A DNA stretch of 64,000 bases, taken from Rugosimonospora acidiphila (GTDB lineage Bacteria; Actinomycetota; Actinomycetes; Mycobacteriales; Micromonosporaceae). This document shows positions 34,706 to 43,884 of this stretch, piece after piece (positions within the stretch are counted from its first letter, which is position 1; every line of letters begins with the position of its first letter). The DNA lies in the NCBI RefSeq assembly GCF_039543385.1, contig NZ_BAABJQ010000019.1:132106-196105 (forward strand). The letters run 5' to 3'. The notes beneath the pieces are model-generated. The model made no database searches, had not been told where the DNA came from, and saw only the letters and a list, made by a program, of their open reading frames with translations. The position numbers and the translations under genes are program-made.

Positions 34706-36190
34706 TCAGCAGGTTGAGTTGGTCTGGGTGAGCAGGCCGAGCCGCCAGGGCAGAGTGTTGTAGCTGCCGCCCGCGTTCGGGTCCAGGCCCTGGTAGAGGT
34801 ACTGGATGTGGCAGGGGCTGATGGTCAGGGTCTGGTCGTATCCGGCGCGGAGCATCTCGCCGTGGCTGATGTCTCTGGTCCAGGCGGTGCCGTTGAACGT
34901 GACGTTGTTGGCCCGGGCGAACGGGTTGCTCTCGGTGGCCGCCAGTTGCGTCCAGGAGCCGTTGATGGTGGGCGAGGTCCAGGATCGGAAGTATCTGCGC
35001 CCATCCGACCCGATCGCCTCCACGATCAGTAGGTACTGATTGGCTCCGGCGACCTTGTAGACGTTGCTGGCCTCGAACAGGTTGTTGCGGTTGGCATCGG
35101 ACGCGGCGATGACGGTGTTGGTGAAGCCGTTGGGGAACTGCGCCAGGGTGGTCTGCGACCGGTACAGGTGTCCGTTGTCGTCGGAGGAGAACAGGTAGCA
35201 GTTGGCGCTGTCGCAGATCACCCACATGTCGACCCAGTAACCGCTGCCGATGTTCTGGGAGATGATGCTCGGCATCGACGGGTAGAAGTTTCGCGGCGCG
35301 CTCCACCCGTTCGGGTTGCTGATGTCGCTGTTGGTGGAGTAGGAGGCGTTGCCCGTCTGGTAGACCAGGTACCACAGGTTCTGCGGCGCGTAGTAGAACA
35401 CCTGCGGCGCGGCCCGGTACCCGGTGCCGATCCCGCTGCGGTCCAGGTAGTACTGGGTGGCCGAGCCGGCCTGTGACCAGTCGGTGAAGCTGAGGTACAC
35501 CAGGCTGTATCCGGAGGCGTTGGCGGCGCTGGCGAACACGTGGTACTTGCCGTTGTAGTAGACCACCGAGGGGTCTTTGATGCCGGCGATGGTGTGGGTG
35601 GAGTCCGACCTTGGCGCGATCAGTGCGCTGCTGGAACTCCATCGGAAGGTGCTCGGCATCGAGCCTCCTGCGGGTGGCGAGGACGGCGGCGCCGACGACG
35701 GTGGTGCTGATGACGGGGGCGGGGAGGATGGCGGTTGCGAGGACGGCGGCGGTGAGGCGCCCGTACCCCCACCAGACGCGCTGCCGGTGCACGTCACCCC
35801 GTTGAGCGCGAAGCTCGTCGGGGTCGGGTTGGCCCCGGTCCATGCCCCGTTGAAGCCGAAAGACGTGCCAGCCCCGGTACCCAACGAGCCGTTGTAGCTG
35901 GCGTTGGTCACCGTCACTGCGGCGCCGGACTGGGCAACCGCACCGCTCCACAGTTGGGTGATCGTCTGTCCGGCGGTGAACGACCAGGTCAACCGCCAAC
36001 CGTTGACTGGGTCACCGAGGTTGGTGATGTTCACGTTGGCGCCGAAGCCACCCGGCCACTGGTTGGTCACCGTGTAGTCGACCCGGCATCCGGTCGAGGC
36101 CTGGGCGGCGGGCGCGATCACCACGCCGACGGCCGCCACCGCCACTGCGACCACAGCGACCAGTCCGAGCCGACGACGTCCCATCTCCAT
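34706..36190 (-). CDS. Secreted GH62 alpha-L-arabinofuranosidase with canonical CBM2
   Basis: The 494-residue protein has a signal peptide (RRRLGLVAVVAVAVAAVGVV, cut near AQA-S). A canonical CBM2 follows (CRVDYTVTNQWPGGFGANVNI, with the usual GWRLTWSF and SFGFNGAW). A Ser/Pro linker leads to a GH62 domain with STFRWSSSSALIAP, GIKDPSVVYYNGKYHVFASA, VFYYAPQNLWYLVYQ and TRDISHGEMLRAGYDQTL. It is a paralogue of the preceding enzyme with a different binding module. GAGGAG precedes the ATG at 36190. Two overlapping palindromes lie 80-95 bases upstream. Confidence 0.93.
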   Translation of the reverse strand: MEMGRRRLGLVAVVAVAVAAVGVVIAPAAQASTGCRVDYTVTNQWPGGFGANVNITNLGDPVNGWRLTWSFTAGQTITQLWSGAVAQSGAAVTVTNASYNGSLGTGAGTSFGFNGAWTGANPTPTSFALNGVTCTGSASGGGTGASPPPSSQPPSSPPPSSAPPSSAPPSSPPAGGSMPSTFRWSSSSALIAPRSDSTHTIAGIKDPSVVYYNGKYHVFASAANASGYSLVYLSFTDWSQAGSATQYYLDRSGIGTGYRAAPQVFYYAPQNLWYLVYQTGNASYSTNSDISNPNGWSAPRNFYPSMPSIISQNIGSGYWVDMWVICDSANCYLFSSDDNGHLYRSQTTLAQFPNGFTNTVIAASDANRNNLFEASNVYKVAGANQYLLIVEAIGSDGRRYFRSWTSPTINGSWTQLAATESNPFARANNVTFNGTAWTRDISHGEMLRAGYDQTLTISPCHIQYLYQGLDPNAGGSYNTLPWRLGLLTQTNSTC

Positions 36191-36268
36191 GGCCACTCCT
36201 CGAAGGACATTGCGCAAGAGGGCGGGTGTGAGCGCTAACAGCCACATCGGTCGATGACTAGAGTGTCA

Positions 36269-36283
36269 AAACGTTTCCGGAAA
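36269..36283. promoter_or_regulatory. LacI-type operator upstream of GH62
   Basis: Two overlapping palindromes, AAACGTTT (36269-36276) and TTTCCGGAAA (36274-36283), lie 79-93 bases before the GH62 start. CCGGAAA recurs at 37908-37914 and 38075-38081 before the CE15 gene. Confidence 0.55.
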
Positions 36284-36372
36284 TTCAAGGGATCGTTTCA
36301 GCAATCTCACGCAGGCGGGCGAATCGGCCCTACCCGGGCGGATCACGGCGCGTGAAGGTGCCAATCGGCGGA

Positions 36373-37413
36373 TTACGGGCGCGGGGGAGCGGTGCTCTCG
36401 CGGACCACGAGCGTGGTGGGCAGTTCGATCCGGGTCTGGGGCGGCGTATGTCCGGCGGCGAGCGTGAGCAGCAGGTTCGCGGCCGCGGCGCCCATCTCGC
36501 GAAACGGCTGGTGCACGGTGGTCATCGGCGGACCGCACCACTTGGTGTTTTCGATGTCATCGAAGCCGATCACGCTGAGGTCCTGGGGGATGCGCACGCC
36601 GGCCTGGCGGGCGGCCTCGTAGACGCCGAGTGCCTGCAGGTCGTTGCCGCACAGCACGGCCGTGGGCCGGTGGGGCAGGCTCAGCAGCTCGCGGCCGAGG
36701 GCGAGGCCGTCCTCGACGAAGAACCGGCCGGCGCGGATCAGCGACGCATCGACCGGCAGCCCGGCGGTCTCCATCGTGGCCCGGCAGGCCTCCAACCGTT
36801 CCCGTGCGAGCAGGCTGCCACTGGGTCCGCTGATTATGCCGATGCGCCGGTGACCGAGGTCGAGCAGGTGTCGGGTGGCGCCGACCGCGCCACTCCAGTT
36901 CGCCGCGGCGACCGTCGGCACCGCCTGGTGGGGCTGCCCGCTCGGGTCCACGGCGACGAGCGGGATCGCGCTGGCGGCGAGTTGGGCGTGCTGTTCGGGG
37001 GTGAAGTACGAGTGCGTGGCGATGACGCCGACCGGGCGGCGGGCCAGCAGGTGCTCCGCCCAGGACCGGTCCTTCGAGGTGTCGACCAGTACCTCGGTGA
37101 AGCCGACGCCCAGGTCGTGGTGGCCGACGACCTCCTGTACACCGCGGATGATTTCTATGGCCAGGTGGCTCTGCAGTCTGTAGAAGACCACCTCGACGCC
37201 GGATGAGGGGCCGACCATGGTCGGCCGGCGGTAGCCGTGCTCGCGTAGTAGCTCCTCGATGCGCCGCCGGGTGTCCAGGGCGACGCCGGACCTCCCATTG
37301 AGAACTCTCGACACGGTGGGAGGCGAAACGCCCGCGAGTCGAGCGATCGTGGCCACCGTCAACTCGCCGCGCCGGCGTCCGCGGCGCACCACGCCAGGAG
37401 CCTCCGCCGTCAC
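36373..37413 (-). CDS. LacI-family regulator of the xylan locus
   Basis: The 346-residue protein has an N-terminal LacI helix-turn-helix (TVATIARLAGVSPPTVSRVLNG and a hinge helix TRRRIEELLREHGYRR). A periplasmic-binding-type sugar domain follows (VDPSGQPHQAVPTV, RRIGIISGPSGSLLARER, VIGFDDIENTKW). It lies between the GH62 pair and the CE15-CE1 set, so it is the likely repressor of both. An AACGTT palindrome (37511-37520) about 100 bases upstream may be its own operator. Confidence 0.93.
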   Translation of the reverse strand: MTAEAPGVVRRGRRRGELTVATIARLAGVSPPTVSRVLNGRSGVALDTRRRIEELLREHGYRRPTMVGPSSGVEVVFYRLQSHLAIEIIRGVQEVVGHHDLGVGFTEVLVDTSKDRSWAEHLLARRPVGVIATHSYFTPEQHAQLAASAIPLVAVDPSGQPHQAVPTVAAANWSGAVGATRHLLDLGHRRIGIISGPSGSLLARERLEACRATMETAGLPVDASLIRAGRFFVEDGLALGRELLSLPHRPTAVLCGNDLQALGVYEAARQAGVRIPQDLSVIGFDDIENTKWCGPPMTTVHQPFREMGAAAANLLLTLAAGHTPPQTRIELPTTLVVRESTAPPRP

Positions 37414-38189
37414 CCGAACAGAGTATCCGGATTGCCTGTAACGCCGCCGCCCCGCATCGGGCTGCTCCTCCCACGGGGCTTGCGGCCGGAAACGATCCGT
37501 CTCATACTACGGAACGTTTCATTGATTGGTCGTCATCAGGCTCCAGGGAGCCGGCGCCGCGTAGGCGTCGATCGCACGGCAGGTCAAGGGAGGCGGGGCA
37601 ACGCCTCCCCGTACCGGCGTGGCCGAACTCCGGGCTGATCTCCGCTCGGCGCCACGCGTAAAGATCCGGCCCTGGGACGCTGCGCGTCTCCCGGTCGACT
37701 CCACCCTGGATCGGAAGGGACGACCCGTGTAACGAACAACGAGGGCTGCGTTGGCCATCGCGGCCCCTTTCCCTGCTCGCTGCCGCGGTCTGGTCGCCGC
37801 GCAGCCGGCGTCGCGGCGTTCGGCCCGTCGAGGTACCTGTTGAGGTTGGTGAGGCCTACGACAGTTGCTCACCGCTGCCTTGGATGAATAGCCAGAGACC
37901 TAGTTACCGGAAACTCCCCGATAACTAGCGTCGGTCACTCGGCGCAGATGTCATGCGTCTAGGCGCTGCCACCTGGGCCGGGCCCAGGTGGTGCGGCGGG
38001 AGAAGTCGGTTGACTGGCGGTAGACGCGCTTCCTGGCGGCTGCGTGATGACCCTCGAAAATGATGCGAAAACTTCCGGAAACATATTGACGCGCGTTGGT
38101 AACGTGCTCGACTCTTGGACGTATTCAGTCATCCGTGATCTTCGATCACGGCGCTGGCCTCCCTCACCCCACCCTGAAGGAGAGTCCTC
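37414..38189. promoter_or_regulatory. Regulatory region between LacI and CE15
   Basis: There is no convincing gene in these 776 bases; a 79-codon minus frame at 37519-37758 has a GGAAAGGGG leader but Arg/Ser-rich content. Visible elements are GGAACGTTTC (37511-37520), CTAGTTA-N15-TAACTAG (37900-37928) with CCGGAAA inside, and GAAAACTTCCGGAAAC (38067-38082). A TTGACG (38086-38091) may be a -35 box for the CE15 gene. Confidence 0.5.
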
Positions 38190-39869
38190 ATGAGGATCAG
38201 CCTGGCCCGCTCAAAGATCCGTTGGAGAGTCATCGCGCTGGCGATAGCGGCGCTCACGGTCGCTGGAGCGGCAACAGTAGTAGCGAGAACCACTACCGCC
38301 GAGGCCGCCGCGCCGGCCCCGATCGGTGTCGAAGATGAGGGCGCCAGCTGTCCGGTGTCGCTGCCCGGCTCGTTGACCTCCAACGCCAAGCTTCCCGACC
38401 CCTTCAAGAAGTTGGACGGCACGCGCATCAGCACCCAGTCCGAGTGGACCTGCCGGCGGGAAGAGATCGAGCAACTGGCGGAGAAGTACGTCTACGGCAC
38501 CAAGCCCGCGAAGCCGGCGAGTGTCACGGGGACCGTGTCGAGGACCGGCATCACGGTGAACGTGTCGGACAACGGCAGGAGCGCCAGCTTCTCGGCGAGC
38601 GTCAGCCTGCCCAGCGGAACCGGGCCCTTCCCCGCCGTCGTGGTGTTCGCGGGCCTGGGCGCGGACACGTCGACCATCCAGGGCGCCGGGGTCGCCGTCA
38701 TCAACTACAACCCCCTTTCGGTCGGGGCTGAGGGTACGCCCCGCACCAACAAGCAGGGTGCGTTTTACACCCTCTACGGCTCGTCCAGCAGCACGGGTCT
38801 GCTGATGGCCTGGGCCTGGGGGGTCAGCCGGATCATCGACGTCATCCAGCAGTCGGGCGGCAGCATCCTCAAGGCCGACGCGTTGGGTGTCACGGGCTGC
38901 TCGCGGTACGGCAAGGGCGCATTCGTCACCGGCGCCTTCGACGAGCGCATCGCCTTGACCATGCCGATAGAGTCGGGCAGCGGTGGGGCTCCCATCTTCC
39001 GTGGGATTCCTGGGGAATCGGGCTCGCAGCCTCTGAGCAGTGCCTACTCCGAGCAGCCGTGGCTGGGGGATGCGTTCAGCTCCTTCACGGGCAACCCGAA
39101 CACGCTGCCGGTGGACACGCACGAGATGGTGGCCATGGTGGCGCCGCGGGGACTGTTCATGATGGAGAACCCCCACATCGACTGGCTGGCCGCCAAGTCC
39201 GGCAGCGTTGCCGCCCTGGGCGGAGCCGAGGTCTACAAGGCGCTGGGTGCGGGTGACAACATCAGTTACTGGTCCGACATCCAGGACGGTACGCACTGCG
39301 CGGTCCGGCCCGAGTGGAAGACCCCGCTGCAGCAGAACCTCCAGAAGTTCCTGCTGAGGACGGGCAACGCGGCCGGCGTGATCAGGGTGTCCAGCCTGAA
39401 GTCCGGCAACCTGGCCGACTGGCGGGACTGGACGACCCCGACCCTCACCGGCGGCACCCCGACCTCTGCCCCGCCGACCTCCGCCCCGCCGACCTCCGCC
39501 CCGCCGACCTCCGCCCCGCCGACCTCCGCCCCGCCCACCTCCGCCCCGCCGACCTCCGCCCCGCCGACCTCCGCCCCGCCCACCTCTGCCCCGCCGGCTA
39601 GCTGCACTGCGAGCATGGTCGCGGGGACGGTGTGGGGTGACCGGTACAACACCGCCGTGAATGTGACCGGCTCCAGTAACTGGGTCGTCACGGTCACCAT
39701 CACTGCGCCTCAGAAGATCAGTTCGACCTGGAACATCTCCGCGAGCTGGGACAGCAGTGGGAACGTGATGACGGCTCGTCCCAACGGCAACGGGAACTCG
39801 TTCGGCTTCACCACGATGTTCAACGGCAACACGGGTGCCCGTCCACGGGTGAGCTGCCGGGTCGGCTGA
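38190..39869 (+). CDS. Secreted CE15 glucuronoyl methylesterase with C-terminal CBM2-like domain
   Basis: The 559-residue protein has a signal peptide to about residue 40. A CE15 catalytic domain (about 50-400) carries the family motif GCSRYGKGA (nucleophile Ser238), Glu261 in PIESG and His369 in DGTHCAV. Nine TSAPP repeats form the linker to an 88-residue CBM2-like domain. CE15 cleaves the ester between lignin alcohols and methyl-glucuronic acid on xylan. GAAGGAG precedes the ATG. It is the first gene of the plus-strand set and has an operator-like motif upstream. Confidence 0.94.
   Translation: MRISLARSKIRWRVIALAIAALTVAGAATVVARTTTAEAAAPAPIGVEDEGASCPVSLPGSLTSNAKLPDPFKKLDGTRISTQSEWTCRREEIEQLAEKYVYGTKPAKPASVTGTVSRTGITVNVSDNGRSASFSASVSLPSGTGPFPAVVVFAGLGADTSTIQGAGVAVINYNPLSVGAEGTPRTNKQGAFYTLYGSSSSTGLLMAWAWGVSRIIDVIQQSGGSILKADALGVTGCSRYGKGAFVTGAFDERIALTMPIESGSGGAPIFRGIPGESGSQPLSSAYSEQPWLGDAFSSFTGNPNTLPVDTHEMVAMVAPRGLFMMENPHIDWLAAKSGSVAALGGAEVYKALGAGDNISYWSDIQDGTHCAVRPEWKTPLQQNLQKFLLRTGNAAGVIRVSSLKSGNLADWRDWTTPTLTGGTPTSAPPTSAPPTSAPPTSAPPTSAPPTSAPPTSAPPTSAPPTSAPPASCTASMVAGTVWGDRYNTAVNVTGSSNWVVTVTITAPQKISSTWNISASWDSSGNVMTARPNGNGNSFGFTTMFNGNTGARPRVSCRVG
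39462..39596 (+). repeat. Nine 15-bp repeats encoding TSAPP
   Basis: Nine nearly identical units of ACCTCCGCCCCGCCG encode the linker of the CE15 enzyme. Copies differ at single third-position bases only, which suggests recent slippage expansion. Confidence 0.9.
39603..39866 (+). repeat. CBM2-like cassette, copy 1 (CE15 gene)
   Basis: This 264-bp module encodes 88 residues from CTASMVAGTVWGDRYN to SCRVG just before the stop. Copies 2-4 have exactly the same length and differ by 1-4 residues from this one. Confidence 0.92.
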
Positions 39870-40209
39870 CCACAACATCGACCCTTCTGGCGTGTGCGGG
39901 CAGAATCCACCCGCACACGCCGGCGGCGCCCATCAACGACGACACCACCCGCATCAGTCCGTGACGTATGCATGGCCGCCGACCGGCTTTCACCGACGGC
40001 GGCGCCCGGAGCTCCCGGCGGCGACTCTTGAGAGCCGGCGCCGCGTAGCGGACCGCGCCGCCCGACCACGGGAGACGGGCGCGGGCCGCGAATCCCGGAA
40101 CCATCCGCGATGGCGCCGATTGCCAGAGGCGCCGAATACCCAGGTATCCCATCGGTGACCACAGCCGTCGGGCCGAGAGCCCGGCGGGGGAGAGGATCTG
40201 GAGGCTCGT
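39870..40209. other. Leader region before GH30
   Basis: No gene is seen in these 340 bases. A GGGGGAGAGG / CTGGAGG ribosome-site region lies at the right end. No clear terminator follows the CE15 gene, so read-through into the GH30 gene is possible. Confidence 0.4.
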
Positions 40210-42036
40210 ATGCCTCGAACCGCACGTCGTATCCGGTCCATCGCCGCCGCCGCAGGGGCGGGGCTCGTCGGAATCGGCGCGGTCATCGCGGTCGGCCAGC
40301 TGCCCGCGAGCGCCGCGTCGACGGTGTCGGTCAACGGCGCCACCACGTACCAGACGATCGACGGCTTCGGTGTCTCCGAGGCTTTCGGTCAGGCCGACTC
40401 GATCCGCAACCTCGGCACCACTGCCCGGCAACAGGCGCTGGACCTGCTGTTCAGCCCGACCAACGGCGCCGGGTTCAGCATCCTGCGCAGTCTCATCCCC
40501 GCCGACGCCAACAGCATCGAACCCCACGCCCCGGCCGGCCCGTCGGCGACGCCGACGTATGTCTGGAGCGGCGGGGACGCCCAGGATCAGGGGCAGCTGT
40601 GGCTGGCCAAGCAGGCGAAGAACGGCTACGGCCTCACGACGTTCTACAACGACGCGTGGAGCGCGCCGGGCTTCATGAAGACCAACGGCAGCGATGCCAA
40701 CGGCGGCTCGCTGTGCGGTACCCCGGGCGCGTCGTGCGGCAGCGGCGACTGGCGGCAGGCCTACGCCAACTACCTGGTCCAGCACACCCGGTACTGGGCA
40801 TCGGCCGGGATCACGCCGACCGCCGTCGGGTTCGTCAACGAGCCGTCCTTGACGACCACCTACTCAAGCATGTTGGTCAACCCGGCACAGGCCGCCAGCT
40901 TCCTGTCGGTGCTCGGCCCGACCATGAGCGCCTCCGGGCTGTCCACCGAGGTCGCGTGCTGCGACACCGTCGGGTTCAACCTGCTGCCCAGCTACCTCAG
41001 CGCGATCTCCGGTAACTCGGCTGCCAACGCGGGCACCGGACTGTTCACCAGCCACGGCTACGGTGGCGCGCCCGCGACACCGCTGGGCACCGGTAGCCGG
41101 CACCTGTGGCAGTCCGAGTGGTCGGTCAACGGCGCCACCTGGACCACCGCGTGGGACAGCACCAACGAGGCCTCCGGCATCACCTGGGCGCAGCGCATCT
41201 ACGCCGGTATGACCGGCGCCAACCTCAACGCGTTCCTGTACTGGTGGGGAATCAGCAACACCAGCCACGACAGCTCGCTGATCGGACTGAGTGGCTCGAC
41301 GCTGACCCCGTCGAAGCGGTACTACGCCCTGGCCGGCTACAGCCGCTACATCCGCCCCGGCGCGGTACGCATCGCCGCCAACAGCGGGGACGCCAACCTG
41401 AAGGCCAGCGCCTACCGCAACAGCGACGGGTCTGTGGTGATCGTGGTCCTCAACACCGCGACCACCGCCATCTCGACCAGCTACACGCTCAGCAACGCCG
41501 GACTTTCCAGCGGCACGGTCGCGCCCTACCTCACCAACGACGCCAACAACATGACCGCCCAGCCGACCGTGCCGCTGTCCAGCGGGACCTTCAACGCCAC
41601 CATTCCCGCCCGGTCGCAGGTCACCTACCGCATCACCGGCGGACCCGACACGAGCCCATCACCCAGCGCCAGCCCATCACCATCACCATCACCATCACCA
41701 TCACCGAGCAACCTACCGACCTCGGCACCACCGACCACTACGCCGCCCACCACCGCACCGCCGCCCAGCTGTACCGCGAGCATGGTTGCGGGCACGGTGT
41801 GGGGCGACCGGTACAACACTGCCGTGAACGTGACCGGTTCCAGTAACTGGGTCGTCACGGTGACCATTACCCCACCCCAGAAGATCAGTTCGACCTGGAA
41901 TACCTCGGCCAGCTGGGACAGCAGCGGCAACGTGATGACCGCCCGGCCCAATGGCAACGGAAACTCGTTCGGCTTCACCACGATGTTCAACGGCAATACC
42001 AGCGCGCGGCCACGCGTCAGTTGCCAGGTCGGCTGA
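40210..42036 (+). CDS. Secreted GH30-family xylanase-like enzyme with CBM2-like domain
   Basis: The 608-residue protein has a twin-Arg-containing signal peptide to about residue 36. A GH30 barrel plus beta side domain (about 37-475) carries IDGFGVSEAFG at the N-terminus, acid/base Glu211 in GFVNEPS and nucleophile Glu303 in WQSEWS. A Ser/Pro and Thr/Pro linker leads to the CBM2-like cassette (copy 2). GH30 members of this type cut xylan or glucuronoxylan; the subfamily cannot be fixed here. It fits the CE15 and GH10 neighbours. Confidence 0.92.
   Translation: MPRTARRIRSIAAAAGAGLVGIGAVIAVGQLPASAASTVSVNGATTYQTIDGFGVSEAFGQADSIRNLGTTARQQALDLLFSPTNGAGFSILRSLIPADANSIEPHAPAGPSATPTYVWSGGDAQDQGQLWLAKQAKNGYGLTTFYNDAWSAPGFMKTNGSDANGGSLCGTPGASCGSGDWRQAYANYLVQHTRYWASAGITPTAVGFVNEPSLTTTYSSMLVNPAQAASFLSVLGPTMSASGLSTEVACCDTVGFNLLPSYLSAISGNSAANAGTGLFTSHGYGGAPATPLGTGSRHLWQSEWSVNGATWTTAWDSTNEASGITWAQRIYAGMTGANLNAFLYWWGISNTSHDSSLIGLSGSTLTPSKRYYALAGYSRYIRPGAVRIAANSGDANLKASAYRNSDGSVVIVVLNTATTAISTSYTLSNAGLSSGTVAPYLTNDANNMTAQPTVPLSSGTFNATIPARSQVTYRITGGPDTSPSPSASPSPSPSPSPSPSNLPTSAPPTTTPPTTAPPPSCTASMVAGTVWGDRYNTAVNVTGSSNWVVTVTITPPQKISSTWNTSASWDSSGNVMTARPNGNGNSFGFTTMFNGNTSARPRVSCQVG
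41672..41706 (+). repeat. 6-bp tandem repeat encoding Ser-Pro linker
   Basis: Repeated CATCAC/CCATCA units encode a (Ser-Pro)n stretch in the GH30 linker. Confidence 0.85.
41770..42033 (+). repeat. CBM2-like cassette, copy 2 (GH30 gene)
   Basis: This 264-bp copy is the most diverged of the four: four residue changes from copy 1 (A to P, I to T, G to S, R to Q). Confidence 0.92.
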
Positions 42037-42193
42037 CCGCAGAACGCCGGCGCTGCCCGCAGGCGCTGATGTGAGCGGTGACGATTCGCCCGCACCCGCC
42101 AGCGGCAGCCCGGCCGACTACAGCCGACATAGCACCTATCGCCGTCACCTCAACGGCTCGTCCTGCAACATCGCCTGACCCTGGAGGAGAACC

Positions 42194-43585
42194 ATGAACC
42201 ATCGAACCAGACCGGGGCGGAGTCGACGCCTGGCGCTCAGCCTGGCGGCCGCCGCCGCGGTGCTCGCCGCGTCCGGCGTGGCGCTGCTGGCGCCCGGCGC
42301 GGCGCAGGCCGCCAGCACCCTGGGCGCGCAGGCCGCCGCGTCCGGGCGGTACTTCGGCACCGCGGTAGCGTCGGGCAAGCTCGGTGACTCGACCTACTCG
42401 ACGATCCTCGACCGGGAATTCAACATGATCACCCCGGAGAACGAGATGAAGTGGGACACCATCGAACCGTCCCGCGGCGCGTTCAACTTCGGCCCGGCCG
42501 ACCAGATCGTCAACCACGCCCTGGCCCACGGGCAGCAGATGCGTGGCCACACCACAGTCTGGCACAACCAACTGCCCGGCTGGGTGAGCAGCATCACCGA
42601 CGCGAACACGCTGCGCAGCGTGATGGACAACCACATCACCACCGAGATAAGCCACTTCAAGGGAAAGATCTACGCCTGGGACGTGGTGAACGAGGCATTC
42701 GCCGACGGCAGCAGCCAGCACCGCAGTTCGGTGTTCCAGAACGTGCTGGGCAACGGTTTTATCGAGGAGGCGTTCCGCACCGCCCGCGCCGCCGACCCGG
42801 CCGCCAAGCTGTGCTACAACGACTACAACATCGAGAACTGGACCGACGCCAAGACCCAGGGTGTCTACTCCATGGTCCGCGACTTCAAGGCCCGGGGCGT
42901 ACCCATCGACTGTGTCGGTTTCCAGAGCCACTTCGGCTCCGGCGGTCCACCGGCCAGCTTCCAGACCACCCTGTCCAACTTCGCCGCCCTGGGAGTGGAC
43001 GTACAGCTCACCGAGCTGGACATCGCGCAAGCGCCCTCGGCCGCGTACACCAACACCGTGACCGCGTGCATGCGCGTGGCTCGCTGCGCCGGCATCACCG
43101 TGTGGGGCATCCGCGACAGCGACTCTTGGCGTAGCGGGGAGAGCCCGCTGCTCTTCGACGGCAGCGGCAACAAGAAGGCCGCCTACAGCGCGGTGCTCTC
43201 CGCATTGGGCACCGGTACCCCGGTGAGCAACCCGCCCACCACCGCACCGCCCACCTCCGCCCCGCCGACCTCCGCCCCGCCTACCACCACCCCACCCACC
43301 TCCGCGCCGCCGACCGGCTGTACCGCGAGCATGGTCGCGGGCACGGTGTGGGGCGACCGGTACAACACCGCCGTGAACGTCACCGGCTCCAGTAACTGGA
43401 TCGTCACCGTCACCATCACTGCGCCCCAGAAGATCAGTTCGACCTGGAACATCTCCGCGAGCTGGGACAGCAGTGGGAACGTGATGACGGCTCGTCCCAA
43501 CGGCAACGGGAACTCGTTCGGCTTCACCACGATGTTCAACGGCAACACCGGTGCCCGTCCACGCGTCAGTTGCCGGGTCGGCTGA
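42194..43585 (+). CDS. Secreted GH10 endo-beta-1,4-xylanase with CBM2-like domain
   Basis: The 463-residue protein has a signal peptide to about residue 40. A GH10 barrel (about 41-340) carries MKWDTIEPSRGAFNF, HTTVWHNQLPGW, acid/base Glu167 in WDVVNEAF and nucleophile Glu274 in QLTELDIA. A Thr/Pro linker joins it to the CBM2-like cassette (copy 3). GH10 cuts the xylan backbone and tolerates side chains. CTGGAGGAGAACC precedes the ATG. A tail of another CBM lies in the same frame just past the stop. Confidence 0.96.
   Translation: MNHRTRPGRSRRLALSLAAAAAVLAASGVALLAPGAAQAASTLGAQAAASGRYFGTAVASGKLGDSTYSTILDREFNMITPENEMKWDTIEPSRGAFNFGPADQIVNHALAHGQQMRGHTTVWHNQLPGWVSSITDANTLRSVMDNHITTEISHFKGKIYAWDVVNEAFADGSSQHRSSVFQNVLGNGFIEEAFRTARAADPAAKLCYNDYNIENWTDAKTQGVYSMVRDFKARGVPIDCVGFQSHFGSGGPPASFQTTLSNFAALGVDVQLTELDIAQAPSAAYTNTVTACMRVARCAGITVWGIRDSDSWRSGESPLLFDGSGNKKAAYSAVLSALGTGTPVSNPPTTAPPTSAPPTSAPPTTTPPTSAPPTGCTASMVAGTVWGDRYNTAVNVTGSSNWIVTVTITAPQKISSTWNISASWDSSGNVMTARPNGNGNSFGFTTMFNGNTGARPRVSCRVG
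43319..43582 (+). repeat. CBM2-like cassette, copy 3 (GH10 gene)
   Basis: This 264-bp copy differs from copy 1 by one residue (Val to Ile). Long runs are identical in DNA, including synonymous positions. Confidence 0.93.
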
Positions 43586-43591
43586 CCGTAG

Positions 43592-43669
43592 AACCCCGCC
43601 ATCATCTTCAGATTCACCGGCAACAACGGCGCCACCAACCCGACCGTGGTCGGCTGCGCCCGTCCTTGA
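43592..43669 (+). pseudogene. Orphan CBM tail behind the GH10 gene
   Basis: After the GH10 stop, the same frame continues past a second stop as NPAIIFRFTGNNGATNPTVV, then GCARP and a stop. This looks like the last strands of a CBM2-type domain. It is probably the old end of the GH10 protein, left behind when the present cassette was inserted. Confidence 0.55.
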
Positions 43670-43884
43670 TCCGACTGGCCGCCCGTGAGGGGTCCACAGA
43701 CCCGGGCACTTCGCGGGCGGCCGGGTCCGGGAGCGTCTGGGTCGGCGGGGGGCGACCCGTGTCCGGCCGCACGATCTCCAAACGAGAGCCGCCCGACAGC
43801 CGAGCCTGTCATGAATATCGGCGGTGCCGGTCGGCGGCTGCACCGGACCCACCAACTGAAGTTCGAACTTTACGGAGGTGAATC

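Noticed and set aside
37519..37758. 79-codon minus frame between LacI and CE15
   Set aside because: A GGAAAGGGG leader is present, but the product is Arg/Ser-rich with no family resemblance, and the region holds operators. It is kept as regulatory sequence.
42017..43855. Long minus-strand open frame over the GH10 gene
   Set aside because: It is the antisense shadow of a clearly coding xylanase with a full set of catalytic motifs on the plus strand.
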